Origin: Porphyra umbilicalis
Lineage: Eukaryota; Rhodophyta; Bangiophyceae; Bangiales; Bangiaceae
Assembly: GCA_002049455.2 (NCBI GenBank)
Contig: KV918762.1
Coordinates: 682,001 to 746,000, forward strand
Direction: 5' to 3'
Length of the DNA: 64,000 bases
This document shows, one piece after another, positions 56,101 to 64,000 of this stretch (position 1 is the first letter of the stretch; every line of letters starts with the position of its first letter). Under the pieces are notes generated by a model. That model did not search any database, had not been told where the DNA came from, and saw nothing but the letters and a program-made list of their open reading frames with translations. Made by a program: the position numbers and the translations under genes.

Positions 56101-56229
56101 TCTCGGCGCTCAAAGACCTTGTTTGAGCCATCCTCTAGGATGCGGTAGGCCTTGCCACCAACAGTGTAGCCGACAAAACGGCCGACGTCGGTCCTGGGTT
56201 CCAGCTTTCGCTGCTGCTGCTTGGGCTTC

Positions 56230-57565
56230 AGAGCCCATGCCCGGCTCCCTCAGACCCGAAATCCCTTCACGTCGGGGCGTCTCCCTGTGAGGGCTTCCAG
56301 CGGGGTCACATCTTGACCCGCCTTGGGGGATCGGTTGAGCACGTGGATGACGGATGACAAAGCCTCCGCCCACAGCTCCTCTTCCGCTCCGGCGTCCAGA
56401 AGAGCCGCACGGACGCGCTCCATGATGTACCGGTTGGCGCGCTCTGCCTTCCCGTTCTGCTGCGAAGAGTACGGCGCCGTCTTCTCAGACGTAATGCCTT
56501 TGTCTTCATACCAGGCTTGGAGGTCGCGGCTCACGTACTCCTTGGCGCCGTCGTGACGAACCCGCTTCACCTTAAGCCCAGTTAGGGTCTCTAGCTGCTT
56601 GATGCGGGCCTTGAGGACATCCGGAACCATGCCCTTGGAATTGATTGGCGTCGCCGTGCTGAACCCAGTGGAGTCTTCCATCAGAGTCACGAAGTAGACA
56701 GAGCCGCCCAGCGACGCCGTCAACGGCCCATCAACGTCCGTGTGAACCAACTCGCACTTGGTGGTGGTCGTTGTCGAGCGATGATGCGGAGAACGCGCCA
56801 TCTTTCCGTCGACACAAGGCACGCATACCGTACCAGGAACGCGCTTGGCGTCGGCTACCGTCGATGGAATCCCATCGACCATCCCAACCACACGCTTGAG
56901 GTTCTCGAAACCCAAGTGGTTGAACCGGCGGTGCCACAGCTCTGCCTCGCCGTCCATGTGCGTGGAGGCGGCTCTGGCCGACGCCGTGACCGGAGTCACC
57001 TTGAGCACGTAGTTCTCCGACTCGTTGACCGAGCCGACGACAGACGCGTTGCTCAAAACTCCGCTCACGAGCACCGCTTCCCCATCACTGAGGATATAGC
57101 AGGCGTCACCAACGAACACCACGGCACCGCCACAGCGGTCGACCGCTCGGACCGACAGAAGGTTGTCTGTCAGATCCGGCACAAGCATGGCCTCATCGAG
57201 GACCATGCGAGCCGTAATGATTCCCTTCCCTACGTCCATGGACGCGTATCCGTGCCCCTTGATGGGCACCTTGTGGCCGTCAGCTAGAGTGACCTTGGCC
57301 CCGCTCCCCGTCGTCTTGACGGTGAAACCCGCGTCCTGGGCGGCCATATGGTTGGTCGCACCCGAGTCCAACACCCAGGTCGAGGACCCGCTGGTGCTCC
57401 CTGAAGCTTTGAGCTTCCCGGCCTGGCCTGCCGACGCAGCGTAGGCCAATGCGGCGCGGGGAGGTGCACCACCTCCACCGCCACCCTCACGACGCCCGCC
57501 ATTTGGCTTCTTGTTGCCCTTGGCGTCGTCGGCCTTCTTCTTGAGACAGTCGCGCTTCATGTGCC
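56230..57565 (-). CDS. Copia protease and integrase
   Basis: Protease: STWVLDSGATNHMAAQ (~57.37 kb) with the DSG active site. GAG-pre-integrase zinc finger: ELWHRRFNHLGFENL then CVPCVDGKMA (~56.95-56.8 kb). Integrase core: ELVHTDVDGPLTASLGGSVY, KRVRHDGAKEYVS and SSQQNGKAERANRYI hold the three acidic residues (to ~56.25 kb). This order (integrase before reverse transcriptase) is diagnostic of Ty1/copia. Confidence 0.9.
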
Positions 57566-57569
57566 CCTT

Positions 57570-58262
57570 CTTGTCGCACTAGTAGCACACGACCGCGCGC
57601 TTGTCCCACGGCTTCTTAGAAGCCGTTGCCGCAAACGCTTGCGACTTGACGCCGGTCGCCGAGGACGACCGCCCATGGCTCCCCCGCTGCTCCACAGTGA
57701 GCAGCTTGGCGCTCACGTCAGCGAGGTTGCGCTTCCCGTCCATGTTCTCCAGAACGGTCTTGATCATGTCATACTCGGCCGGAAGGCCCGACAGGATCTG
57801 CAGGACAAGCGTGTTCTCGTCCACCTGACTTCCCAGCATGGAGAGCTCTTGACGGATGCCCTTGGCGCGCGACGTGTACTTGATGATGTTCTCGTCGCTG
57901 CCCTTCTTGAGGTTGCTCAGCTCATGCATGAGCTGCAGCAGGCGTGCGTTGTCCCGCGCCTCAAAGATGTCCTTGAGCGCATCCCACGCCTCCTTGGCCG
58001 TACTGACCGCCGTCACCGAATAAAGATGAACCGGCTTGACCGACATCTGGATAGTCGCCAGGGCCGACTCGTTCATGAGGTCCCACGCCTCAGCTGCAAC
58101 GTCGCTCTTGGCACCGCTCCCAGACGCGGGGCGGTCCGTCACAACCGCAGCCCAAACCTTCTCCTTGATCATCTGTGCACGGCAGTACACAGCCCAGACC
58201 TTGTAGTCGTCGTCCAGCTGCGCGAAGCGAGGGCCAGCGTAGCGGCCGTACTCCGACATGAC
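57570..58262 (-). CDS. gag: Copia gag
   Basis: Starts MSEYGRYAGPRFAQLDDDYK (about 58.26 kb) and has the UBN2-type copia gag core: EAWDLMNESALATIQMSV, AWDALKDIFEARDNARLLQL, LNLKKGSDENI-like and LVLQILSGLPAEYDMIKTVL. A CCHC zinc knuckle (CDKKGHMKRDC) lies at the gag-pol boundary near 57.57 kb. Ty1/copia gag and pol usually form one frame; here about one break lies in this area. Confidence 0.88.
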
Positions 58263-58401
58263 GATGACAACCACGCCAGCAGGCGCGGCACTGACGACGT
58301 GGGAGGCTATACCCACCTGGCCGACGCCGGAACACACGGCAACCCAACCAAGGTCGTCCTGCCAACAACGGCATGGAAGACGACGATGACCACCAGCGAC
58401 A

Positions 58402-58415
58402 CTGGGCCCATAACC
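58402..58415 (-). other. Half-tRNA(iMet) primer binding site
   Basis: Directly after the 5' LTR the element strand reads GGTTATGGGCCCAG. This is complementary to the anticodon region of initiator tRNA-Met (CTGGGCCCATAACC) and matches the primer site I know from Drosophila copia, which is primed by a cleaved 5' half of that tRNA. Confidence 0.85.
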
Positions 58416-58788
58416 TGTGAAGTCGGTGTGGTCAAGTGGGTGCGTTGTTTTACTATGGCAGAGGTCCTGGGCCGTGTCCAGCCACCTAATGTACCCCAGG
58501 CGGCCCCAGGACCGGTCGTCGGGCAGCCCGCTCTCGGAGCACACCCACGTGCCTCAGTTCTCAGTGCGGGCGGGCCGCGGCGCACCTCCCAGAACGGGGC
58601 ATGCACCTCCCCACACAAGTCCGCCCCCCCGAGCGCACCCCAGCAGAGAGTGCCCACTACGAGACCAACAAATCAAATACACACAAGTACAAAACATACA
58701 ACAAGTGCATAGGTAAATACCCAAAACTGAGTCCCAATGCTCAACCGGATAAGTATAGACAAATGGAATTGCTGAGCCATGCTCAACA
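58416..58788 (-). repeat. Copia 5' LTR
   Basis: 373 bp. Ends directly at the primer site on the inside and at the CCGTC duplicate on the outside. Confidence 0.95.
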
Positions 58789-58793
58789 CCGTC

Positions 58794-59765
58794 GGGGCAA
58801 GTTCTGCCGCGGCCCCCGCGTCGGCCGGGCGGGGGGCACAGAAGGATGGGTCGCGCGCCGGCACGTCGATCCGCACCAAACCTCCCCCGTCGGCCGACGG
58901 GCGCGCGGGCAAGGCGATGACGCCGGTCGTGAGCACCTCGGCTCGGCCAATGGCCGTCTTTGGGCGGAGGGCTACCTCGCAGTCCCCGAAGTTCGAGATC
59001 ACGACCGGGAAGGCGATGTCGGGCAGAATCTCGTGAACCCCGTTGGCGACCGTCGCCCGGTACATGGTCATCAACCGGGATGCCCCGAAGACCTGCCCTA
59101 GGCCACCCCACGGGGTGCGCACCCAAGCGATCGTCGCCGACCGTGGCGCCAACTGCGTCTTGTATGCGAGCCGCAGGACGCGGGACGCCGTGGCACGGCG
59201 GTCAATCTTGTCATTGGGACCCCGAACGATCGCGGACGCCGTCCCATCCCGCCACCGCACCGCTTGGTCCGACGGCAGGATGGCATGGGCCTGTGCGTCC
59301 AGGAAGTCGCATCCCAGCAGGACGGGGACGGAGAGGTTGGCGACCACATGGAAGGTGCATGGCACGCACAGACCTCCCGCCCGGAAAAGCAGGGAAATCG
59401 TTCCCGAGGTCACCAGCTGATTCCCGTTTGCGTCGCGCAGCCGGAGCCCGGCGCCGGGCGGGTGCGGCGTGATTGCCGCGTCCCATCCGTCGGGGAGGAC
59501 CTCCGGTCGGATGACGCTGGCGCCTGCTCCGGTGTCGACGACCACGGAGGTCGCGATCATGTTGGACGCCCGGCGTCCCAGGGATGCCGTGATCTTGTAG
59601 TTGTGGAGCGTCCCGAGCAGGATCTCGGCGTCGTCGGTCGCGGGGGCCGGCTGGGCGGGTGGCGCGGTGACCGGGGCTGGCCCCTCGACGCCGACGGTCG
59701 CAGCGTCACTGTCCGCTGCGGGACCGGTCCGGCGGGGCAGGATGCGGGGCTGAAAGGCCGGCAAT
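58794..59765 (-). CDS. Chromovirus aspartic protease region
   Basis: Pepsin-type retroviral protease fold: catalytic VVDTGAGASVIRP (about residue 70 of the frame), then GTISLLFRAGG, and VPVLLGCDFLDAQAHAILP, the second conserved part. Followed by a linker (WVRTPWGGLGQVFGASRLM) that the relic at 37.3 kb shares. The region ends at the copia target site. Confidence 0.9.
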
Positions 59766-59886
59766 GGCCGGACGCCCCGTCCACAACGCCAAAGGGCGCG
59801 CTGCCTGGCCGCCGTGATGTAGGCCGGTCGGCGCGCGGGTTTGAGGCGAACGGCATCGGTGGGCAGCCCACGAAAGAGGCTGCCCC

Positions 59887-62310
59887 TTAGGCGTTTCCCT
59901 GGGCCTCGTCATCGGCGGCACCCGCCGCCTCATCGGCTTCACCTTCCGACCCGTCTTGGGTCAACTGACGCCACTCCTCCTCCGTCGTCGTCCCGTCGTC
60001 GATGTTGTAGGCCCCCGGGTTGCGTTCCTCCTCGTGGATGACGTGCACCCCCGTGGCGGCCGCCTGCGCAGTCAGGGCGGCTGCGCCGGCAGCCCCCGTC
60101 GACCGCGCCCGCCGGACCGCTTCCCGCGCGTTACGCGCCCGCTCGTGCTGCTCCGAGGTCATTATGGGGCACTGCTCCGCCCAGTGCCCCTGGTCGTAGC
60201 ACACGACGCAAGCCCCCCGACGGCGCGTAGGGCCACCAGCGGGGTACCCGCGCGGGTGAGCGGGGTCCCGCCCGGCATGGCTACACGCCACGTTGGGGCG
60301 TCCCGGGAAGGGGACTGCTGCGCCCAACCGGGACCCAGCGGCTCCGGAAGCGGCGGGACCTGGCCCCCGCGTCAACGGTGACGCGACCTCCGTCGTGCGG
60401 CGGTACCCCGCTCGGGGAGCCTGGGTCGGGCCCCAACCCGACGGGGCTGGGCTTCCGGTGCCGGCGACGAAAACCACGGAGCTCTCTCCCTCGGGGGCGG
60501 CCAGGGCGGCCTGTGCCGCCTGCCAATCCCAAGGTGTGGCGGTCGCATCTACCGTGGCCACGTCGCCATCGGCCTGGGAGGCGCCCCCGAGGGCCTTGGA
60601 CGCGGGTGCCTTGCTCCGCGGGGTCAACGACAGCCGGTTCCGTGCCGGTGGCTTCGGTGCCAACTTCACCTTGTGCAGGGCCCGGGAAGACTTCCCTTCC
60701 CGATCTAGGTAGGCCTTCAATTTCGTGAACGACCGCCCGGCCGTGTTGTTCTGCCGTGCGGCGGCCCGAAGGGACTCGGAGACCCCTTGCACCAGCACCG
60801 CCTTGAGCTCCTTGCCGTCCAAGAGGGCCCCGAAGGCGGCGTTCAACGCCACGATGCGGTCCCCGAACTGCCCCTCGGTCTCCCACGCGTGCTGCTTGGC
60901 GTACTGCAGCTCGCGAAGGCGGTCGGAGAGGACGTCCTCGTCGAGGTACTCCTCCAGCAGTTCACGGATGATGTGCTTGAACTTGGGCTGGGCGGCCACC
61001 GCCGCCGTGTCGCTGCCCATCGGCACCACGCGGCGGATGACCACCATGACGGGCTCGGAGACCAGCCACTGAAGCAGGTACACCACGGCCCCCTCGGCCA
61101 CGCCGAGGGCGTCGCAGGAGTTCTTGAGCTTCCGCAGGAAGTTGACGACGCTCACGCGATCCTTGGCGTCCCAACGCCGGTCCTCCGCGAGCATCATTTC
61201 CTTGAGGTCCCGCCGGTTATACCCCTGTTGCGCCCGCAGCGTGCGCGAGAACCCGGGCGTGTGGTCGTACAGGCGGTATGAGTCCGTCTTGAACAGGGGC
61301 ACAAACCTGGGGTCCGTGACCCGCTCCAACCGCTGGTCGCGCCGCAGGCGCCGGACCGCCTCGCCCACGATAGACTCGCGGAATTCCGCCATCCACGCCG
61401 CCGGCTCGGCCGTCTCTTCCGAATCCGCCCCACTGTCGGAAGACTGGGCCCCCGCATGGACGCCGCCCGCCGAAGACGTGGCCCAGCAGGGCGCGGGCGC
61501 CGCCGACCGGGTTGACGCGCTCGGCCCCGCCCGCGGGGCCACGCGAGTCGGCCCGGGCAGCGCGTCGGGCACAGCTGCCGAGGAGGCCGTCTCGACGATC
61601 TGGTCCCGCAGGCGGCGGAGCTCCCCCAGCGCCTGTCGCATCTCGGTCATGAGCAGCTGCGACTCTGTCGTGTCGGCGACCGTCTCGGGGCGGCGTCCGC
61701 CCGATCGCCGCGACCCGCGCACGGAGCGCCCACGGCGTCCCGGTCGGGTCTTCTTCTGGGCTGCGCTGCCGTCCGTTGGCGGCGAGGCCCCGCGACGGCG
61801 CTCAGTGCGCGCCGCCGCCCACGCGGAGAACGTCTCCTCCGCCTCCGTCGTATCCAGCTCCGTCGCATCTGCGTCCACCCGTCGGCGCGCGGCAGACGAC
61901 GGGGGAGGACGGATCGCATCTGCGTCACGGCGCCGCGGCGGGGCGAAAACGCTGCTCCGACGCGCCAGGTCCCAGGGAGTGTTGGCGGGGCCCCCCGGGC
62001 CCCGTTGGGATGCCATCCCCGTCAGCCCCTGATCTGAAGCGACGGCTCGGTCGGTCGCCGCGGGATGCGAGTGGTCGGGGTCAAAGGGCGACGTGCCGTG
62101 CACCGTCGCCACCGAACCACCGCCCGCCGTCGACGCCGCCGGGCCCCCTCGCCCCAGGGCGATGAGGTCTGGCAAGGAGGGCAGCCCGCCCCGTCCGTCC
62201 ATCCGGGCCCCGGTGGCCGCGCCGACGTCGCCGTCGCTCACGACCGCCCGGGGAGCGCCCCCGGCGACAGAAGAGGAAGAAGAAGAGGAAGCGACGCGGT
62301 CCATGGCCCC
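59887..62310 (-). CDS. gag: Chromovirus gag
   Basis: A long clean frame. Ser/Arg-rich start (MDRVASSSSSSSVAGG near 62.3 kb), a basic PGRRGRSVRGSRRSGGRR patch, and a retrotransposon gag capsid-like domain (about 61.3-60.6 kb: FSRTLRAQQGYNRRDLKEMM, NFLRKLKNSCDALGVAEGAV, LLEEYLDEDVLSDRLRELQ). Then one CCHC zinc knuckle (CVVCYDQGHWAEQC, ~60.19 kb) and an acidic end at 59887. Standard gag layout for Ty3/gypsy, on the long side (~800 residues). Confidence 0.92.
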   Translation of the reverse strand, partial: GAMDRVASSSSSSSVAGGAPRAVVSDGDVGAATGARMDGRGGLPSLPDLIALGRGGPAASTAGGGSVATVHGTSPFDPDHSHPAATDRAVASDQGLTGMASQRGPGGPANTPWDLARRSSVFAPPRRRDADAIRPPPSSAARRRVDADATELDTTEAEETFSAWAAARTERRRGASPPTDGSAAQKKTRPGRRGRSVRGSRRSGGRRPETVADTTESQLLMTEMRQALGELRRLRDQIVETASSAAVPDALPGPTRVAPRAGPSASTRSAAPAPCWATSSAGGVHAGAQSSDSGADSEETAEPAAWMAEFRESIVGEAVRRLRRDQRLERVTDPRFVPLFKTDSYRLYDHTPGFSRTLRAQQGYNRRDLKEMMLAEDRRWDAKDRVSVVNFLRKLKNSCDALGVAEGAVVYLLQWLVSEPVMVVIRRVVPMGSDTAAVAAQPKFKHIIRELLEEYLDEDVLSDRLRELQYAKQHAWETEGQFGDRIVALNAAFGALLDGKELKAVLVQGVSESLRAAARQNNTAGRSFTKLKAYLDREGKSSRALHKVKLAPKPPARNRLSLTPRSKAPASKALGGASQADGDVATVDATATPWDWQAAQAALAAPEGESSVVFVAGTGSPAPSGWGPTQAPRAGYRRTTEVASPLTRGPGPAASGAAGSRLGAAVPFPGRPNVACSHAGRDPAHPRGYPAGGPTRRRGACVVCYDQGHWAEQCPIMTSEQHERARNAREAVRRARSTGAAGAAALTAQAAATGVHVIHEEERNPGAYNIDDGTTTEEEWRQLTQDGSEGEADEAAGAADDEAQGNA

Positions 62311-62404
62311 GGGGGCCGCGACGCGTACCGTGAGGTGATCCTCCAACGAATCGGTACAACCTCGAGATCGAGGCCGGGGGGCGTGCGACCGGGCGTGGAC
62401 CAAT

Positions 62405-62423
62405 GGTCTCACCCGGAGCGCCA
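62405..62423 (-). other. Chromovirus primer binding site
   Basis: Two bases inside the 5' LTR the element strand reads TGGCGCTCCGGGTGAG. TGG is the complement of a tRNA CCA end. The same sequence with the same 2-nt spacing follows the LTR of the relic at 33332. I could not assign the tRNA. Confidence 0.7.
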
Positions 62424-62425
62424 TG

Positions 62426-63013
62426 TGTAGCACAACCCCGTAGCCACGGGCCCGAAGAGGGAAGTATCCCACCGCTGCCGTCCCAAGAACGTGCCCCCTA
62501 TAGGATCACCCGATCCGGGAAGAGGGGCCGCCAAAGGTACAAGACAAAAGGCACGGTTTACTTGCCGGCGACGACGGTGCCTCCCACCGTCGTCGCCCTT
62601 CGTCCTAAAAAGGGCGGAAACCGTTGCGTGGGCCCAATTCCCCTAATGGGAATTGGCCCGCGCCGCCGACCAACCAATACCACTAAGTACAATGCAAGAC
62701 AAGTCCCCCAATGCGGTAAGTAGAGACGAGGGGGAATCGGGACCGGGCGCCCCCGCCTGACGTGGCGGCCTCTGGCGTGGCCACGCGGCGGCGCGCGCGC
62801 GCCACATAACCGCCCCGCCCAGCGACGCCCTGGTGGCCGTTCGCGTGTGGCCCGGGTGCCCGCGCCCCCGACAGCTGCCCAGTCGGCGCCGGGGCGCCAC
62901 CCGCGGGGGCGTGGCGGCCGTGCCGCCCGCCTCGCTGCTTGCCACGCGCAGGCCACGCCCGCCCGGCCCCCGCCGGGGGTTCCCAGCACCACCCCCATCC
63001 CGGTGGTGCCTCA
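62426..63013 (-). repeat. Chromovirus 5' LTR
   Basis: 588 bp, about four differences from the other LTR. The same hairpin lies at 62567-62579 with 62585-62597. The outer end reads GTGCCTCA rather than GTGCTACA; the target duplication follows at once. Confidence 0.95.
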
Positions 63014-64000
63014 TCGTTGACGCCAGTGTCGCCGACGCAAAGGTTGCCTCGAAGGCGAAGCTCGTCGAGCACGTGCGCGAGGATCCGGTGCAGCTTGGGT
63101 GTGTGCAGAGGGCCAAACGAGCCCTGAAAGTCTCTGTGCATCCACATCGTCAGTCCGTCGGTCAGCTGCCGGGCACGCCGGACAGTGACGTCCTCGCCGA
63201 GGCAGGCAGGTCCGAACACGTCCCGAACCAGAGCCGCGAGCTCGCACATTGCCCAAGTGAGCACTTCGTGGTTCCACTGCCCGGAGGCGGCGCCGAGAAT
63301 CCCGCACACAGCAAAAGGAAGGAAGTCCACGACGCGCCTGTGCTCTGCGCCGCGCAACGTCGGCTGCTTTTGATCAGGGGGTACAAAATACCTGCATATG
63401 GGATGCCATGTCATAAACATGGGATTACATGAGACAGCACCCGTGTCAGCGCAATTGCACCGCAGGCAACGATACTGTCGCAGCAGCCCCGCGCACGCTT
63501 CCATATGTACCGGGCTGTACCCTCAGATCGTTACCAGCGTTATGAAACGTACCCAGGTGTGACATGCGGCACAGGATTTGTACGAGAGGCAAACATGAAG
63601 CGACTGTTGGCGCTGCGCAACGATGCTCCCGAGTCCCCCTTGACCAGGCCGACGTCGTGGTCCACCAACTCCGCGTAGAGGTGGACCTCGTCTGAAATCC
63701 TACGACATAGCCCGACGTCAACAACCTGCTGGTACCCCGACCAGGGGCGAGGAAAGCACGACCAGGGAGATGCAAGAGAATCAGCCGAATAGTGTGAGGG
63801 CGCTGTCGAGCCTAGGCAGCACGGTCGCAGCTGGCGTTAGGCGGCATGTTATGCTGTCGCGCACAGCACTCCTGTCCAGCCCAGACAGCCCAAAAAGGGG
63901 AGCAGGAAGAAGCAAAGCAGGCAACTCACGTGCAGACGGTCGAAGCCGGTGACCTGGTACAGGTGCTTTCGCCCCGACCCGAGACCCGCCCATCCTGCGA
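63014..64000 (-). pseudogene. 5' exons of the interrupted host gene (partial)
   Basis: Exon A runs from the window edge to 63931 (HLYQVTGFDRLH, then CAC|GTGAGT). Exon B is about 63727-63553 (VVDVGLCRRISDEVHLYAEL...PHVTP, then TGG|GTACGT). Exon C starts at 63391 after TATGCAG and continues YFVPPDQKQPTLRGAEHRRV, DFLPFAVCGILGAASGQWNH, LTDGLTMWMHRDFQGSFGPL and LHRILAHVLDELRLRGNLCV to the chromovirus target site at 63014-63018. All three junctions are GT-AG and phase-compatible, so this is a spliced nuclear gene. The product continues at 43.14 kb. No family assigned. Confidence 0.7.

Larger units (their letters stand above)
52827..58788 (-). mobile_element. Ty1/copia element nested in the chromovirus, 5.96 kb
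   Basis: Bounded by LTRs of 372 and 373 bp that start TGTTGAGC and end TTCACA (element strand), and by an exact 5-bp target duplication CCGTC (52822-52826; 58789-58793). On its own strand: 5' LTR, half-tRNA primer site, gag with zinc knuckle, protease, integrase, reverse transcriptase, RNase H, ~870 bp of non-coding DNA with palindromic motifs, polypurine tract, 3' LTR. LTRs differ at about five sites plus one indel, so it is young. It looks nearly whole, with about two breaks. Confidence 0.95.
43145..63013 (-). mobile_element. Ty3/gypsy chromovirus, 19.9 kb including a nested copia
   Basis: Bounded by 588-bp LTRs and an exact 5-bp target duplication TCGTT (43140-43144; 63014-63018). LTRs begin TGTAGCAC and end GTGCTACA (one end slightly changed) and differ at about four sites, so the insertion is young. 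On its own strand the order is 5' LTR, primer site, gag, protease, [nested copia], reverse transcriptase, RNase H, integrase, GPY/F module, chromodomain, a 57-bp tandem array, a region with a large opposite-strand frame, polypurine tract, 3' LTR. Without the copia it is ~13.9 kb, long for a chromovirus, with ~5.8 kb extra between chromodomain and 3' LTR. It looks nearly whole apart from the copia, with a few breaks in pol. Confidence 0.95.

Noticed and set aside
1-64000. tRNA, rRNA or riboswitch genes
   Set aside because: I saw no cloverleaf or rRNA core by reading; a tRNA scan would settle this, but none can be supported here.

Overview
The window looks like nuclear DNA of a GC-rich eukaryote crowded with transposable elements. 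Protein-coding genes carry GT-AG introns (a V-ATPase proteolipid gene and a gene split between the two flanks of a large retroelement), there are no bacterial operons, and every large open frame belongs to an LTR retrotransposon or to a GC-rich low-complexity protein. An alga is my best guess: the nested copia element uses a half-tRNA primer site of the kind known from copia and Volvox Osser, and the proteolipid is plant/alga-like. A bangiophyte red alga would fit the GC content. This is inference, not proof.

Layout. 1-1.6 kb holds the tail of a decayed copia element followed by a piece of chromovirus LTR. 1.6-10 kb is mostly unassigned, with a diverged 270-bp duplication (2.8-3.5 kb) and two large inverted repeats (6.75-8.03 and 8.08-9.29 kb). 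10.1-12.3 kb has exon-like frames of one or two unknown genes. 12.4-17 kb carries minisatellite-rich coding DNA, including a minus-strand Myb/SANT plus NAM-associated-like protein (Harbinger ORF1 type) and a repeat protein built of 31- and 39-residue units. 18.7-21.6 kb contains two terminal-inverted-repeat elements. 22.15-25.5 kb is the host-gene island: a V-ATPase c subunit gene (plus) converging on an O-fucosyltransferase-like type II membrane protein gene (minus). 25.9-33 kb holds hairpins, tandem duplications, a pogo-like TIR element and a CCACN-type low-complexity tract. 33.2-39.1 kb is a broken, 3'-truncated chromovirus (plus). 40-41.8 kb is a Gly-rich gene whose frame changes at poly-G runs.

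41.9-64 kb is the highlight, a nested insertion. A minus-strand spliced gene of unknown function (exons at 63.9, 63.6 and 63.4-63.0 kb, continuing at 43.14-41.93 kb) is split by a 19.9-kb Ty3/gypsy chromovirus (43145-63013; 588-bp LTRs; target duplication TCGTT). The chromovirus is itself split between protease and reverse transcriptase by a 5.96-kb Ty1/copia element (52827-58788; about 372-bp LTRs; target duplication CCGTC). The same host gene also holds a 241-bp hAT-type MITE (42558-42798; 8-bp target duplication GTTGGAGG). With these insertions left out, the host reading frame is continuous across both sites.

The chromovirus is unusually long (about 13.9 kb without the copia). Between its chromodomain and its 3' LTR it carries about 5.8 kb of extra DNA: a 57-bp tandem array of about 30 units, and a large open frame on the opposite strand with a globular-looking part followed by an RGG/YRGGD-rich part. 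This antisense cargo region is the best candidate for something undescribed.
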